Below, in pieces: positions 1-6,919 of a stretch of 10,333 nucleotides of DNA. Origin of the DNA: Chitinophagaceae bacterium (GTDB taxonomy: Bacteria > Bacteroidota > Bacteroidia > Chitinophagales > Chitinophagaceae). Both the position numbers and the translations under genes were made by a program. Location of the stretch: NCBI GenBank assembly GCA_009996555.1, contig JAACZX010000475.1, positions 1-10,333 of the forward strand, read 5' to 3'. The notes under the pieces are model-generated. The model was not told where the DNA came from. It saw only the letters and a list, made by a program, of their open reading frames with translations, and did not search any database. Each line of letters starts with the position of its first letter. Position 1 is the first letter of the stretch.

Positions 1-1
1 T

Positions 2-937
2 TATGCACAACAGGCATACGCTTTTTATAAAGATGATGAGGGCCTGGCAGGCATTGGATTGTATAACTACAGGTATAATGAATTTGCCTATACACCCTTT
101 GAGCCGTTAACAGACGGTTACGATAATTATTTTATGCAGGTGCCCTGTTCCTGCGGCCAGTTGTGGACAAGGCAGCAATGGCAATTGTTCAAAACATACC
201 TGGCAAATGAAAAAACAGAAGAAGCAGAGCCCTCTGTTTTTATGCCGAAAGAGGCCTTGCGATGGCCGGTAAAAACATCGTGGAAACGCAGTTTTTTTAA
301 ATATATGGTTGAAACGGATAAGTTTTTTGTTTATCCAAGAGTGAGCCTCACTACCAATTTTGGCGATGCCGGGCAACATTATGCCGATTCGGTTTACATC
401 TGGCAAACGCCTTTGCTATACAGCAAAAAAGAATACCTGTTTTCAAACTTAAACAAGTCCGTTTCTTTATATGATGCATTCTTTGAATTGCATACACAGG
501 GTTATCACCGGATAACAAATACCAGCCTATCGGTAAGTTTTGACCTGAACGGTACAAAACCACTTGAAAAAATACAAACAGAATACCTGGTTTCCTGTAA
601 ACAATGTAACCGGCCGCAAACCCTTTACCTGCCTGCATTGTATCCTTATGAGTGTAATATAATCAGCGCCGTAACCACCGCTGATGCTGAGGCGGCAGGT
701 TTTTCATTTGGAAAAACAGAAAACTTTACAACCACACAGTTATTTGAACGGTTAAATGTGGATGTAAGGCGTGTTTTTTTTCATACCGGCTATATCATTG
801 ATGCTGCAAAAAAAGAAGTGTACCACACCCTGCCTTACCGGCTGGGTATGCTGGCGTTATGGCCAAAACATTTTGTGCAACGAGTTATTACTAAAATAAG
901 ATCGCTGGCCGGTAAAACAACAAACAGCTTTTTATAG
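2..937 (+). CDS. GNT-I-like glycosyltransferase-type protein, C-terminal part (5' end outside window)
   Basis: The reading frame is open from base 2, so this is the C-terminal 311 residues of a longer protein. The first in-frame start-like codon, TTG at 59, is internal and should not be taken as the start. The early part carries a YKDDEGLAGIGLYNYRYNE stretch, then DGYDNYF, CSCGQLWTRQQW and LFKTYL. This pattern resembles bacterial glycosyltransferase-like proteins related to GNT-I (GT-A fold), which usually have a CSWGQ-W-TxxQW segment in the acceptor half; here the second residue of that motif is Cys rather than Trp. The nucleotide-binding and DxD part would lie upstream of the window. A CKQC pair occurs further on. 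The tail is basic and hydrophobic (ALWPKHFVQRVITKIRSL), compatible with loose membrane association. It ends at TAG, 24 bases before the next gene and in the same frame. The role in transferring a sugar to the surface glycan is inferred from family resemblance and context. Confidence 0.6.
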   Translation, partial: YAQQAYAFYKDDEGLAGIGLYNYRYNEFAYTPFEPLTDGYDNYFMQVPCSCGQLWTRQQWQLFKTYLANEKTEEAEPSVFMPKEALRWPVKTSWKRSFFKYMVETDKFFVYPRVSLTTNFGDAGQHYADSVYIWQTPLLYSKKEYLFSNLNKSVSLYDAFFELHTQGYHRITNTSLSVSFDLNGTKPLEKIQTEYLVSCKQCNRPQTLYLPALYPYECNIISAVTTADAEAAGFSFGKTENFTTTQLFERLNVDVRRVFFHTGYIIDAAKKEVYHTLPYRLGMLALWPKHFVQRVITKIRSLAGKTTNSFL

Positions 938-961
938 TTTACCCATCGCATCCACCTGATT

Positions 962-2005
962 TTGCCCAGGATTTCAGTTATTGTTCCCGTATACAATGCT
1001 GCTGCATACATTGAGCAGTGCATCCATTCTGTATTAAACCAAACCATGAAGGATGTTGAGGTAATTGCTGTAAATGATGGTTCTACAGACAACAGCGCAG
1101 CATTGCTTGATGCAATGGCTGCAGCCAATTGCCGTTTACGGGTGTTTCATAGCAGCAATAAAGGTGTAAGTGCCACTCGCAATTTCGGGATGCAGCAAGC
1201 GCAGGGTGAATGGATCGGGTTTGCTGATGCCGATGATTTTATGGCACCTGCAATGCTTGAGGAACTGTACAATGCAGTTGTTATGAATGGTTGCAATTGG
1301 GCCATTTGTAATGTGCAGGTGCAAAATGAGCAGGGAGCTGTTCGCACAAGATTAAAAATTGCGGATGCAGTGATTGATGCAGCAGCTGATCGCCCTGCGT
1401 TTGTACACAGCCTTATGCGTTTTCAGTACGATAATGCAAACTGGAACAAACTGTTCAATGCTGCCATCCTGCAAAAAGAAGGGTTGCAGTTCAATACTGC
1501 TATGCATCTTTGGGAAGATCTGTTGTTTAACCTCCAGTACCTGCATTTTGCCGGCAAGGTTGCAACCATTGCAAAACCACTGTATCATTACCGTATTCTA
1601 TCCCAATCCATTCAGTCGGGTAGTTTTGTAAAAAAAACAGAGCAGTTTAATTGTTTGTACAACTCTTACCTGCAATTTACCCGGAGTTATGCTGCACAGG
1701 CAGAAGGCACAGCTTTTCAAACCGAGATGTCCCGCATTGTATACAATCAGTTGCTGTATGAGGCAGAAGTAAATGTGCTGAGTCATCATCGGTTTTTTCT
1801 GAAAGCGGCCGTCAGTTACAGGAAATATTTGCAGCAATTTGTACCTGCTGTATTTACCTACAGCCCGGCTGAACGCAGGGGCCTGCGTGGTATAAAAAAA
1901 CAATTGCTGCACAAACAGTATTACACACTCTTTGCACTAACAGTTGCCGTAAAGCCATGGCTAAAAAAGCCTTATTTGTTAATACGCAGGTTGCTAAAAA
2001 AATAA
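962..2005 (+). CDS. Family 2 glycosyltransferase (GT-A fold)
   Basis: A 347-residue cytoplasmic glycosyltransferase that should add one sugar from a nucleotide donor to the lipid-linked glycan repeat. The N-terminus is a standard GT2 domain: ISVIVPVYN at residues 4-12, the nucleotide-binding VNDGSTDNS at 37-45, the metal-binding DADD at 89-92, and WNKLF (161-165) with WEDLLF (184-189) in the acceptor half. The length is usual for the family. The start is TTG at 962, giving MPRISVIVPVYN. No in-frame ATG lies between the upstream TAG (935-937) and the first beta strand, so a non-ATG start is required; ATT at 959 and CTG at 956 are poorer options. The C-terminus is strongly basic (KPWLKK...LLIRRLLKK). 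The next gene begins 20 bases after the TAA. Donor and acceptor cannot be read from the sequence. Confidence 0.9.
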   Translation: MPRISVIVPVYNAAAYIEQCIHSVLNQTMKDVEVIAVNDGSTDNSAALLDAMAAANCRLRVFHSSNKGVSATRNFGMQQAQGEWIGFADADDFMAPAMLEELYNAVVMNGCNWAICNVQVQNEQGAVRTRLKIADAVIDAAADRPAFVHSLMRFQYDNANWNKLFNAAILQKEGLQFNTAMHLWEDLLFNLQYLHFAGKVATIAKPLYHYRILSQSIQSGSFVKKTEQFNCLYNSYLQFTRSYAAQAEGTAFQTEMSRIVYNQLLYEAEVNVLSHHRFFLKAAVSYRKYLQQFVPAVFTYSPAERRGLRGIKKQLLHKQYYTLFALTVAVKPWLKKPYLLIRRLLKK

Positions 2006-2012
2006 GTTGCAA

Positions 2013-2017
2013 AAGGA
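2013..2017 (+). promoter_or_regulatory. Shine-Dalgarno-like AAGGA before the GT10 gene
   Basis: AAGGA lies 8 bases before the ATG at 2026. It supports that start over the in-frame ATG at 1957, which lies inside the preceding gene and would add 23 residues unlike the family N-terminus. Bacteroidetes rely little on such sites, so support is modest. Confidence 0.4.
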
Positions 2018-2025
2018 TACAGCGT

Positions 2026-2976
2026 ATGGAAACCATTAAAGTAAATTTTGATTATTTCTGGAACGATTTTGACCCGGCCGATAACTATTTTACCCGGATA
2101 CTTTCTAAAAAGTACAAAGTAGAGTTGAGTGACAAGCCTGATCTTTTTTTCTTTACCAATACTTATGGCGGCAGTAAAAAAGAATACCTGAAACACAAGT
2201 GTCACCGGGTTTTTCTTGGGTGGGAAAATATGAGAGCCAACTGGAATATTTGCGATTATGTTCTCGACTCTGATTTTTACAGCAACAACCCACGGCACAA
2301 GCGCTGGCCCATCTGGGCATCGTGGAATAACAGCCGCATACTGCAGCCAAAACAGCCCGAGGCATACATGCAAAAGAAAAAGTTTGCCTGCATGGTTGTA
2401 TCAAACCCACACGCAAAAGAGCGCATTGCTTTTTTTCATGCACTTTCAAACTATAAACAGGTCGATTCAGGTGGCAGGTATTTGAACAATGTGGGTGGCC
2501 CTGTAGCCAATAAACGTGATTTTATACGTGACTATAAATTTGTGATCTCCTTCGAAAATTCATTGTACCCGGGTTAGACAACCGAAAAGATCATTGAACC
2601 CATGCTGGAAAGCTGCATCCCCGTTTATTGGGGTAATCCCGAGGTGGGCAAAGATTTTAACAGCAACAGTTTTATACAGGTGAACCGGTATGCAAACTAC
2701 GAGGCAGCTATTGAACGTATTATTGAACTTGACAAAAACGAAGACCAATACCTGCAAATGGCCATGCAGCCATGTTTTCAAGATAACCAGTTGCCGCAAG
2801 AGTTCAGCAACGAAAGCCTGGAGGCTTTTTTCGATTTTGTTGTGAGCGATATGAAAACAAAGCCACCTGTGGCTGCATCAACAGTAAAAGCCAGCCTGCA
2901 TAAATTACAACTGTTCAAAGGAAAAATTCAAAACTCAATCTATCACAGGTTGGGCATTCATACAGGATTCAGGTAA
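2026..2976 (+). pseudogene. GT10 alpha-1,3/4-fucosyltransferase, frame interrupted by TAG at codon 184
   Basis: This 316-codon frame reads as a complete GT10 fucosyltransferase apart from one internal TAG. Members transfer fucose from GDP-fucose to a GlcNAc-type acceptor. The N-terminus is typical: KVNFDYFWNDFDPADNYFTR (5-24), ELSDKPDLFF, then WENMRANWNICDYVLDSDF (66-84) and RHKRWP. The donor-binding half has SNPHAKER (126-133), YKQVDSGGRYLNN (143-155), YKFVISFENSLYPG (170-183), then TAG, then TTEKIIEPM and CIPVYWGNP. Homologs read FENSxxPGYTTEK, so TAG replaces the conserved Tyr, one base away from TAT or TAC. The 183-residue product would lack the rest of the GDP-fucose site. The remaining 132 codons keep frame and motifs, so the event is recent, a base error, or read through. 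Internal initiation at ATG 2602 could only give a 124-residue fragment. Fucose donor genes are not in the window. Confidence 0.85.
2575..2577 (+). other. In-frame amber codon in the GT10 donor-site motif
   Basis: TAG stands between the codons for FENSLYPG and TTEKIIEPM, at the position of the family's conserved Tyr. It is one of only two TAG codons acting as stops in the real frames of the window; the other ends the first gene at 935-937. All the other complete genes end in TAA except one TGA. Confidence 0.9.
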
Positions 2977-3001
2977 AAGATTTTAATTAAGACGGGGATA
3001 G

Positions 3002-4156
3002 ATGGGTATACTAAGACTTTTACTAGCACTTTCTGTTGTAGCCGTTCACTGTGGGTCATTCTGGAATTTGAAACTTGTTGAAGCTCAAATTGCAGTTCAG
3101 TCTTTTTATATAATCTCTGGATTTTACATGACACTAATACTGAATGAAAAATATTCTAAAGGCTATAAATCATTTAAGCTATTTATTACAAACAGAGTTC
3201 TTAGATTGTATCCTATTTATTGGGTTGTTTTGATTGCTACAGTTTTAACATATGTCGCTATAGGATTTGCCAGCAACTGGACTTCTAGTACAAAGTTTGA
3301 CTTTTATACTTCTGTTGCATTCAATGTAAAAACGTATGCGTTACTGATCTTCTCAAATCTTTTCATAATAGGTCAAGATTTGATAATGTTTTTAGGAGTT
3401 GTTCCTGATTCTGGAAAGTTGTATTTTTTAGCTGATTTTTCGAAATCATCCCCCCCGGTATATAATTTTTTATTTATTGAGCAGGCATGGACACTAGGCC
3501 TTGAAATTATGTTCTATCTAGCGGCTCCATTTATCGTTCGAAGAAAATTGAAAACGGTTGGTTTATTGATATTGTTATCAATATTTACAAGACTAATTAT
3601 CTATAATCACTTTGGCTTAAATAATGACCCATGGACATATCGGTTTTTTCCGAATGAGTTATGCTTTTTTCTATTAGGTACTGTTTCATACCATATTTAT
3701 AAAAGGCTTCAACATTTAACAATACCCAAAAAGATGTTTGTTAGCGTTTTTATTTTTGTAATACTCATTACTGTTTTTTACCAATTTTTCCCTGGAGTCA
3801 CTATTGGGTTTTTACCATTTACATTAAAGGAGATTTTCTACTTCTGTTTAGTTGCGTTGTCTATTCCTTTTCTTTTCATCCTTTTTAAAAATAATCGATT
3901 CGATAATGAAGTAGGGGATTTGTCTTACCCCGTATATATATCACATATTCTGGTATTTATGATTCTAAAAAAAGTTTTTGGAGATTCTTTTGACCACGGG
4001 TGGATAGTAGCTGTATTAACAATAGTATTTTCATTCGGCTTGAATCTAATTATTTCAAAACCTATAGACCGATATAGACAATTAAGGGTAGCAAAATTCA
4101 AAACTTCATACAATAAAAGTAAGTATGACCTATTTTTCACAATACGAACAAGATAA
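3002..4156 (+). CDS. Membrane O-acyltransferase, acyltransferase-3 (OafA/YrhL) family
   Basis: A 384-residue polytopic inner-membrane protein that should transfer an acyl group, usually acetyl, onto a sugar hydroxyl of the growing or finished glycan. The N-terminus MGILRLLLALSVVAVHCG has the family's conserved His in the first membrane segment (H16). It is followed by QSFYIISGFYM (33-43), NRVLRLYPIYW (64-74) and QAWTLGLEIMFYLAAPF (161-177), all hallmark positions of acyltransferase-3. About ten hydrophobic segments follow one another to near the C-terminus, with LSYPVYISHILVFMILKKVF close to the end, as is usual. There is no C-terminal SGNH domain, so this is the single-domain form. The start ATG at 3002 directly follows an in-frame TAG. 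It lies 25 bases after the GT10 gene and overlaps the next gene by 32 bases, suggesting coupled translation. A run of seven C at 3450-3456 is unusual in such an AT-rich gene. Substrate unknown. Confidence 0.9.
   Translation: MGILRLLLALSVVAVHCGSFWNLKLVEAQIAVQSFYIISGFYMTLILNEKYSKGYKSFKLFITNRVLRLYPIYWVVLIATVLTYVAIGFASNWTSSTKFDFYTSVAFNVKTYALLIFSNLFIIGQDLIMFLGVVPDSGKLYFLADFSKSSPPVYNFLFIEQAWTLGLEIMFYLAAPFIVRRKLKTVGLLILLSIFTRLIIYNHFGLNNDPWTYRFFPNELCFFLLGTVSYHIYKRLQHLTIPKKMFVSVFIFVILITVFYQFFPGVTIGFLPFTLKEIFYFCLVALSIPFLFILFKNNRFDNEVGDLSYPVYISHILVFMILKKVFGDSFDHGWIVAVLTIVFSFGLNLIISKPIDRYRQLRVAKFKTSYNKSKYDLFFTIRTR
3450..3456 (+). repeat. C7 homopolymer inside the acyltransferase gene
   Basis: Seven consecutive C encode the S150-P151-P152 stretch in a gene that otherwise avoids C. 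Slippage of one base would shift the frame and truncate the protein before the conserved QAWTLGLE motif. Phase variation of O-acetyltransferases through homopolymers is known in other bacteria; here it is only a possibility, and seven bases is short. Confidence 0.4.
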
Positions 4157-4823
4157 GTTTTTAAATACTGTAGTGTTTAACAATAAAACGGGCGGCGTTT
4201 TTATTGATATTGGAGCACACGACGGAATTACCTTCAGTAATTCATTTTTTTTTGAAAATGAAAAAAAATATTCAGGTTTTTGCGTTGAGCCAAATCCAAT
4301 TGTTTTTGAAAGGTTAAATGCAAACCGAGTGTCAAATAAATTAAATGCATGTATAGGCACAAGTGTCGGGAAAGCAAAATTTTTGGCGGTGTCTGGGTAT
4401 GGAGAAATGCTAAGCGGTTTACTTGACTTTTATACAAGTGAACACCTTGAAAGAGTTGACCTGATAATTAAAGAAAATGGAGGGGAAAAGAAAATTATTG
4501 AGGTGGATGTAGTTACGTTTGATTTTCTGTCAGAAAAAATTAATGGCGAGGTCGATTTCTGTAGTATCGACACAGAAGGCAATGAACTTTCAATTTTGAC
4601 CACGCTGAATTTTAACAATATTAGTATTAAGTGTTTTACCATTGAAAATAATTACAATGACACAAGAATTGTTAAGCTATTGGAAGATAATGGCTATATT
4701 AAAATTTACAATCTTGGTTGCGATCAGGTTTTTGTAAAAAATGAGCTTTTCAATTACTCAATGAAGATGAGAATGTATAAGTTTAAAGTTTTGGGGAAGT
4801 TAAAGCGATTGCTTAAAAAGTAA
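4125..4823 (+). CDS. FkbM-family SAM-dependent methyltransferase
   Basis: A 232-residue cytoplasmic methyltransferase of the FkbM type, which usually O-methylates a sugar hydroxyl using S-adenosylmethionine. The sequence opens with SQYEQDKFL, the usual FkbM lead-in. Then come the SAM-binding VFIDIGAHDGITFSNS (25-40), the acidic end of the second strand CVEPNP (53-58), a central VDVVTFDFL, and DFCSIDTEGNELSIL (144-158), the family's D-x-E-G-x-E signature. The C-terminus is a basic, hydrophobic tail (YKFKVLGKLKRLLKK) beyond the fold. Start ATG 4125 lies inside the end of the acyltransferase gene (32-base overlap in another frame) and precedes the SQYEQD motif by four residues, so it is the natural start. 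The gene is AT-rich like its partner, so the two probably travelled together. Long T and A runs occur at 4245-4268. Which sugar is methylated cannot be told. Confidence 0.9.
   Translation: MTYFSQYEQDKFLNTVVFNNKTGGVFIDIGAHDGITFSNSFFFENEKKYSGFCVEPNPIVFERLNANRVSNKLNACIGTSVGKAKFLAVSGYGEMLSGLLDFYTSEHLERVDLIIKENGGEKKIIEVDVVTFDFLSEKINGEVDFCSIDTEGNELSILTTLNFNNISIKCFTIENNYNDTRIVKLLEDNGYIKIYNLGCDQVFVKNELFNYSMKMRMYKFKVLGKLKRLLKK
4245..4268 (+). repeat. T9 and A8 homopolymer runs in the FkbM gene
   Basis: Nine T (4245-4253, coding FFF) and eight A (4261-4268, coding within EKK) lie seven bases apart. They are slippage-prone, but such runs are expected by chance in AT-rich DNA, so a regulatory role is not implied. 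Confidence 0.35.
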
Positions 4824-4864
4824 TCTCTTGACAGGAGTAGTAGCTTTTTTTAAAACAAAACAAA

Positions 4865-5680
4865 ATGATTGAAAATCCAAACGTTTCGATCCTGATGACG
4901 GCCTATAACCGGGAGCAGTACATTGCCGGTGCCATTGAAAGTGTGCTGGCATCAACCTATACAAATTTTGAATTGATCATTGTTGACGATGGTTCTAAAG
5001 ACAATACCGTAAATATTGCACAAACCTACGCTGCCAAAGATGCCCGTATAAAAGTATTTGTGAATGAGCAAAACCTGGGCGATTATCCAAACCGCAACAA
5101 AGCTGCATCGTATGCAACAGGTACATATCTCAAATATCTTGATGCGGACGATGAGATGACGTATTATGGGTTGGATGTACTGGTAAATTATATGGAACGC
5201 TTTCCAGAAGCAGGTTTTGGTCTGGCATCAAAGCCGGAAGATGAACGTCCATTCCCGATACTGATCACTGCCAGGGAGGCTTACCTGGAACATTTTTATG
5301 GGTACGGGCATTTTCATCGTTCACCAGGTTCGGCCATTATACGTCGTTCAGCTTTTGAGGAGTGCGGTGGTTTTTCGGGTAAGCGCTTTGTGGGTGATTA
5401 TGAGCTGTGGTTTAAACTTGCACGTTATTACTCTATGGTTAAACTGCCATTTGAAACTTATTGGAACCGACTACATGCAATGCAGGAGTCGAAGCATGAA
5501 TCGGTCAATAAGGATGCCGTTTTGCTGCGTAAAACTGTGCTGGAAGATGCGCTGCAGCATCCCGACTGCCCGTTAACAAAAGAAGAAATTCAACAGGTGC
5601 GTGCTATGGTAAAGAAGCAGGCAGTAAAAAGCCGTGTACTTCATTTTATAAGCCGGGTTGCAAAAAAAGCAGGGCTTTGA
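4865..5680 (+). CDS. Family 2 glycosyltransferase (GT-A fold)
   Basis: A 271-residue GT2 enzyme expected to add a sugar to the lipid-linked repeat at the cytoplasmic face. Motifs in order: VSILMTAYNREQYI (7-20), the nucleotide-binding VDDGSKDNT (40-48), NLGDYPNRNKA (70-80), the metal-binding YLDADDE (91-97), then SPGSAIIRRSAF (153-164) and FVGDYELWFKLA (175-186), the position of the usual ED/GDYELW acceptor motif. The length is on the short side but complete. Start ATG 4865 lies 41 bases after the FkbM stop and gives a normal GT2 N-terminus. Base composition returns to that of the left block, so it lies outside the AT-rich cassette. The C-terminus is basic (AVKSRVLHFISRVAKKAGL). It is the only complete gene here ending in TGA. 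It directly precedes the amidotransferase gene, so it may transfer the amidino sugar made by the next genes; this is a guess from position. Confidence 0.9.
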   Translation: MIENPNVSILMTAYNREQYIAGAIESVLASTYTNFELIIVDDGSKDNTVNIAQTYAAKDARIKVFVNEQNLGDYPNRNKAASYATGTYLKYLDADDEMTYYGLDVLVNYMERFPEAGFGLASKPEDERPFPILITAREAYLEHFYGYGHFHRSPGSAIIRRSAFEECGGFSGKRFVGDYELWFKLARYYSMVKLPFETYWNRLHAMQESKHESVNKDAVLLRKTVLEDALQHPDCPLTKEEIQQVRAMVKKQAVKSRVLHFISRVAKKAGL

Positions 5681-5715
5681 TCTTATTGTTAAAAAGTGGT
5701 TATTAATTGAAAAAA

Positions 5716-6873
5716 ATGAGTGAACAGTTTCCTGATAAAACAAATTACCGCCAGTGCAGTATTAGTGTAATGGATACCATCAATGATCCTGATATTGTGT
5801 TTGATGAAAAGGGGATCAGTAACTATTATTACGAGTATAAAAAAGCAGAAGCCGAGAAAGTGATCAAGGGCGATGCGGGCAGGCAAAAACTGGAAGCAAT
5901 TGCTGCAGAAATAAAGCAGGCCGGCAGCAATGCACAGTATGACTGTATCATGGGGTTAAGCGGTGGGGTAGACAGTACCTATGTTGCCCTGCTTGCAAAA
6001 CAACTTGGGTTAAGACCCCTTGCTGTTCATTTCGATAATGGCTGGAACTCGGAGTTGTCGGTCATGAATATTGAAAATATTGTAAACCGTCTTGGGTTCG
6101 ATCTGTTTACTTATGTTATTAACTGGGATGAGTTTAAAGATCTGCAGATATCTTACCTGAAAGCATCGGTTATTGATATAGAAGCCATCACTGATCATGC
6201 AATTTTTGCAACCTTGTACCGGCTGGCCGGCGAGCGTAATATCAAATACATTTTAAGCGGCACTAATGTGCAAACCGAAAATACGTTGCCGAAATCATGG
6301 ATCTATTCCAAAACAGATCACATCAATATCAAATCTATCCATAAAGTTTTCGGCAGTGTGCCGTTAAAAACCTTTCCGTTTATGGATGCCAAGGTGAAAC
6401 GGTATTACCAGAAAGTAAAAGGAGTCCGCAGTATATCCGTATTGAATTATGTTGATTACAACAAAGCCAATGTAAAAGCTGCCATACAGGAAGAGTTAGG
6501 GTGGCGTGATTACGGAGGTAAACATTATGAAAGCATCTGGACAAGATTTTACCAAGGGTATATTTTGCCTGTAAAATTCGGGATCGATAAACGTAAGGCA
6601 CACTTGAGCGATCTTATTTTCAGTGAACAGATCACAAAAGAAGAAGCGCTGGCCGAATTGCAAAATCCTATTTATGAAGCTGCCCAGCAGCAAACCGATT
6701 ATGCATTTGTGCTGAAAAAACTTGGCTTTACAGATGATGAGTTTAATGACATCATGAAACAGCCAAGGTGCAGTCATTATGAGTTTGATTATGAAAAGCC
6801 AATTGATGAACGTTATCCTTTATTAAAGCCTGTAAAATTTATTTACAGAAAATTGTTTCCGGTAAAAAAATAA
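5716..6873 (+). CDS. wbpG: N-acetyl sugar amidotransferase, WbpG/PseA type
   Basis: A 385-residue ATP-dependent enzyme of the family that converts a sugar acetamido group to acetamidino, using ammonia from a HisH-type glutaminase. The PP-loop, which adenylates the amide, is MGLSGGVDSTYVALLAKQLG (79-98). It is followed by AVHFDNGWNS (103-112), a SVIDIEAITDHAI segment (151-163) and ILSGTN (179-184), all typical. The N-terminal motif reads YRQCSISVMDTINDPDIVFD. Relatives have C-x-x-C here and two more Cys after the FDExG segment; only C14 remains, while the other sites read Ser, Ser and Tyr. ATG 5716 is preferred to TTG 5707, three codons upstream, because it starts just ahead of the conserved motif. 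The tail KFIYRKLFPVKK is basic. The next two genes, hisH and hisF, are its usual partners. Sugar substrate is inferred from the downstream genes. Confidence 0.88.
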   Translation: MSEQFPDKTNYRQCSISVMDTINDPDIVFDEKGISNYYYEYKKAEAEKVIKGDAGRQKLEAIAAEIKQAGSNAQYDCIMGLSGGVDSTYVALLAKQLGLRPLAVHFDNGWNSELSVMNIENIVNRLGFDLFTYVINWDEFKDLQISYLKASVIDIEAITDHAIFATLYRLAGERNIKYILSGTNVQTENTLPKSWIYSKTDHINIKSIHKVFGSVPLKTFPFMDAKVKRYYQKVKGVRSISVLNYVDYNKANVKAAIQEELGWRDYGGKHYESIWTRFYQGYILPVKFGIDKRKAHLSDLIFSEQITKEEALAELQNPIYEAAQQQTDYAFVLKKLGFTDDEFNDIMKQPRCSHYEFDYEKPIDERYPLLKPVKFIYRKLFPVKK

Positions 6874-6919
6874 GCACTGGTTGCTGTAAAGTACACCGGA
6901 GATATTATATGTAAGCTTC

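Larger units (their letters stand above)
2977..4864. other. AT-rich decoration cassette (acyltransferase plus methyltransferase)
   Basis: The two genes here differ in base composition from both flanks. Sample lines counted by eye: 13/60, 18/60, 22/60 and 14/60 G+C inside (lines 3541, 3301, 4501, 4621), against 30/60, 29/60 and 23/60 outside (lines 1201, 6001, 9001). Codon choice shifts with it, toward A/T third positions. Both genes encode tailoring functions, whereas the flanks encode glycosyltransferases and sugar synthesis. No transposase, inverted repeats or convincing direct repeats mark the edges; the limits given are simply the gene boundaries. Acquisition or replacement by homologous exchange within the locus is an inference. 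Confidence 0.65.

Noticed and set aside
107..406. Antisense and alternate-frame open frames throughout the window, including 8357-8719 on the minus strand
   Set aside because: They lie inside well-supported genes, have odd composition with no family motifs, and follow from the codon pattern of the sense gene.
1957..2025. Upstream ATG at 1957 as start of the GT10 gene
   Set aside because: It lies within the previous gene and adds 23 residues not seen in the family; ATG 2026 has an AAGGA in front and yields the usual N-terminus.
2602..2976. A separate small gene downstream of the amber codon
   Set aside because: Its sequence continues GT10 motifs in the same frame, starts at an internal Met, and would lack the N-terminal half; it is a remnant and not an independent gene.
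4828..4833. TTGACA, a perfect sigma-70 -35 hexamer, in the 41-base gap before the second GT2 gene
   Set aside because: No matching -10 lies at proper spacing before the start, and Bacteroidetes promoters follow a different consensus. A chance match is likely.
2962..4836. ACAGGA on both sides of the AT-rich cassette (2962-2967 and 4831-4836) as target-site duplication
   Set aside because: Six bases recur often by chance, the copies are not at the composition edges in a symmetric way, and no transposase or inverted repeats are present.
4812..4853. CTTAAAAAG paired with CTTTTTTTAAAA, a possible terminator between the FkbM gene and the second GT2 gene
   Set aside because: The stem would be nearly all A-T around a loop of more than 20 bases and overlaps the coding end; it is not a credible intrinsic terminator.
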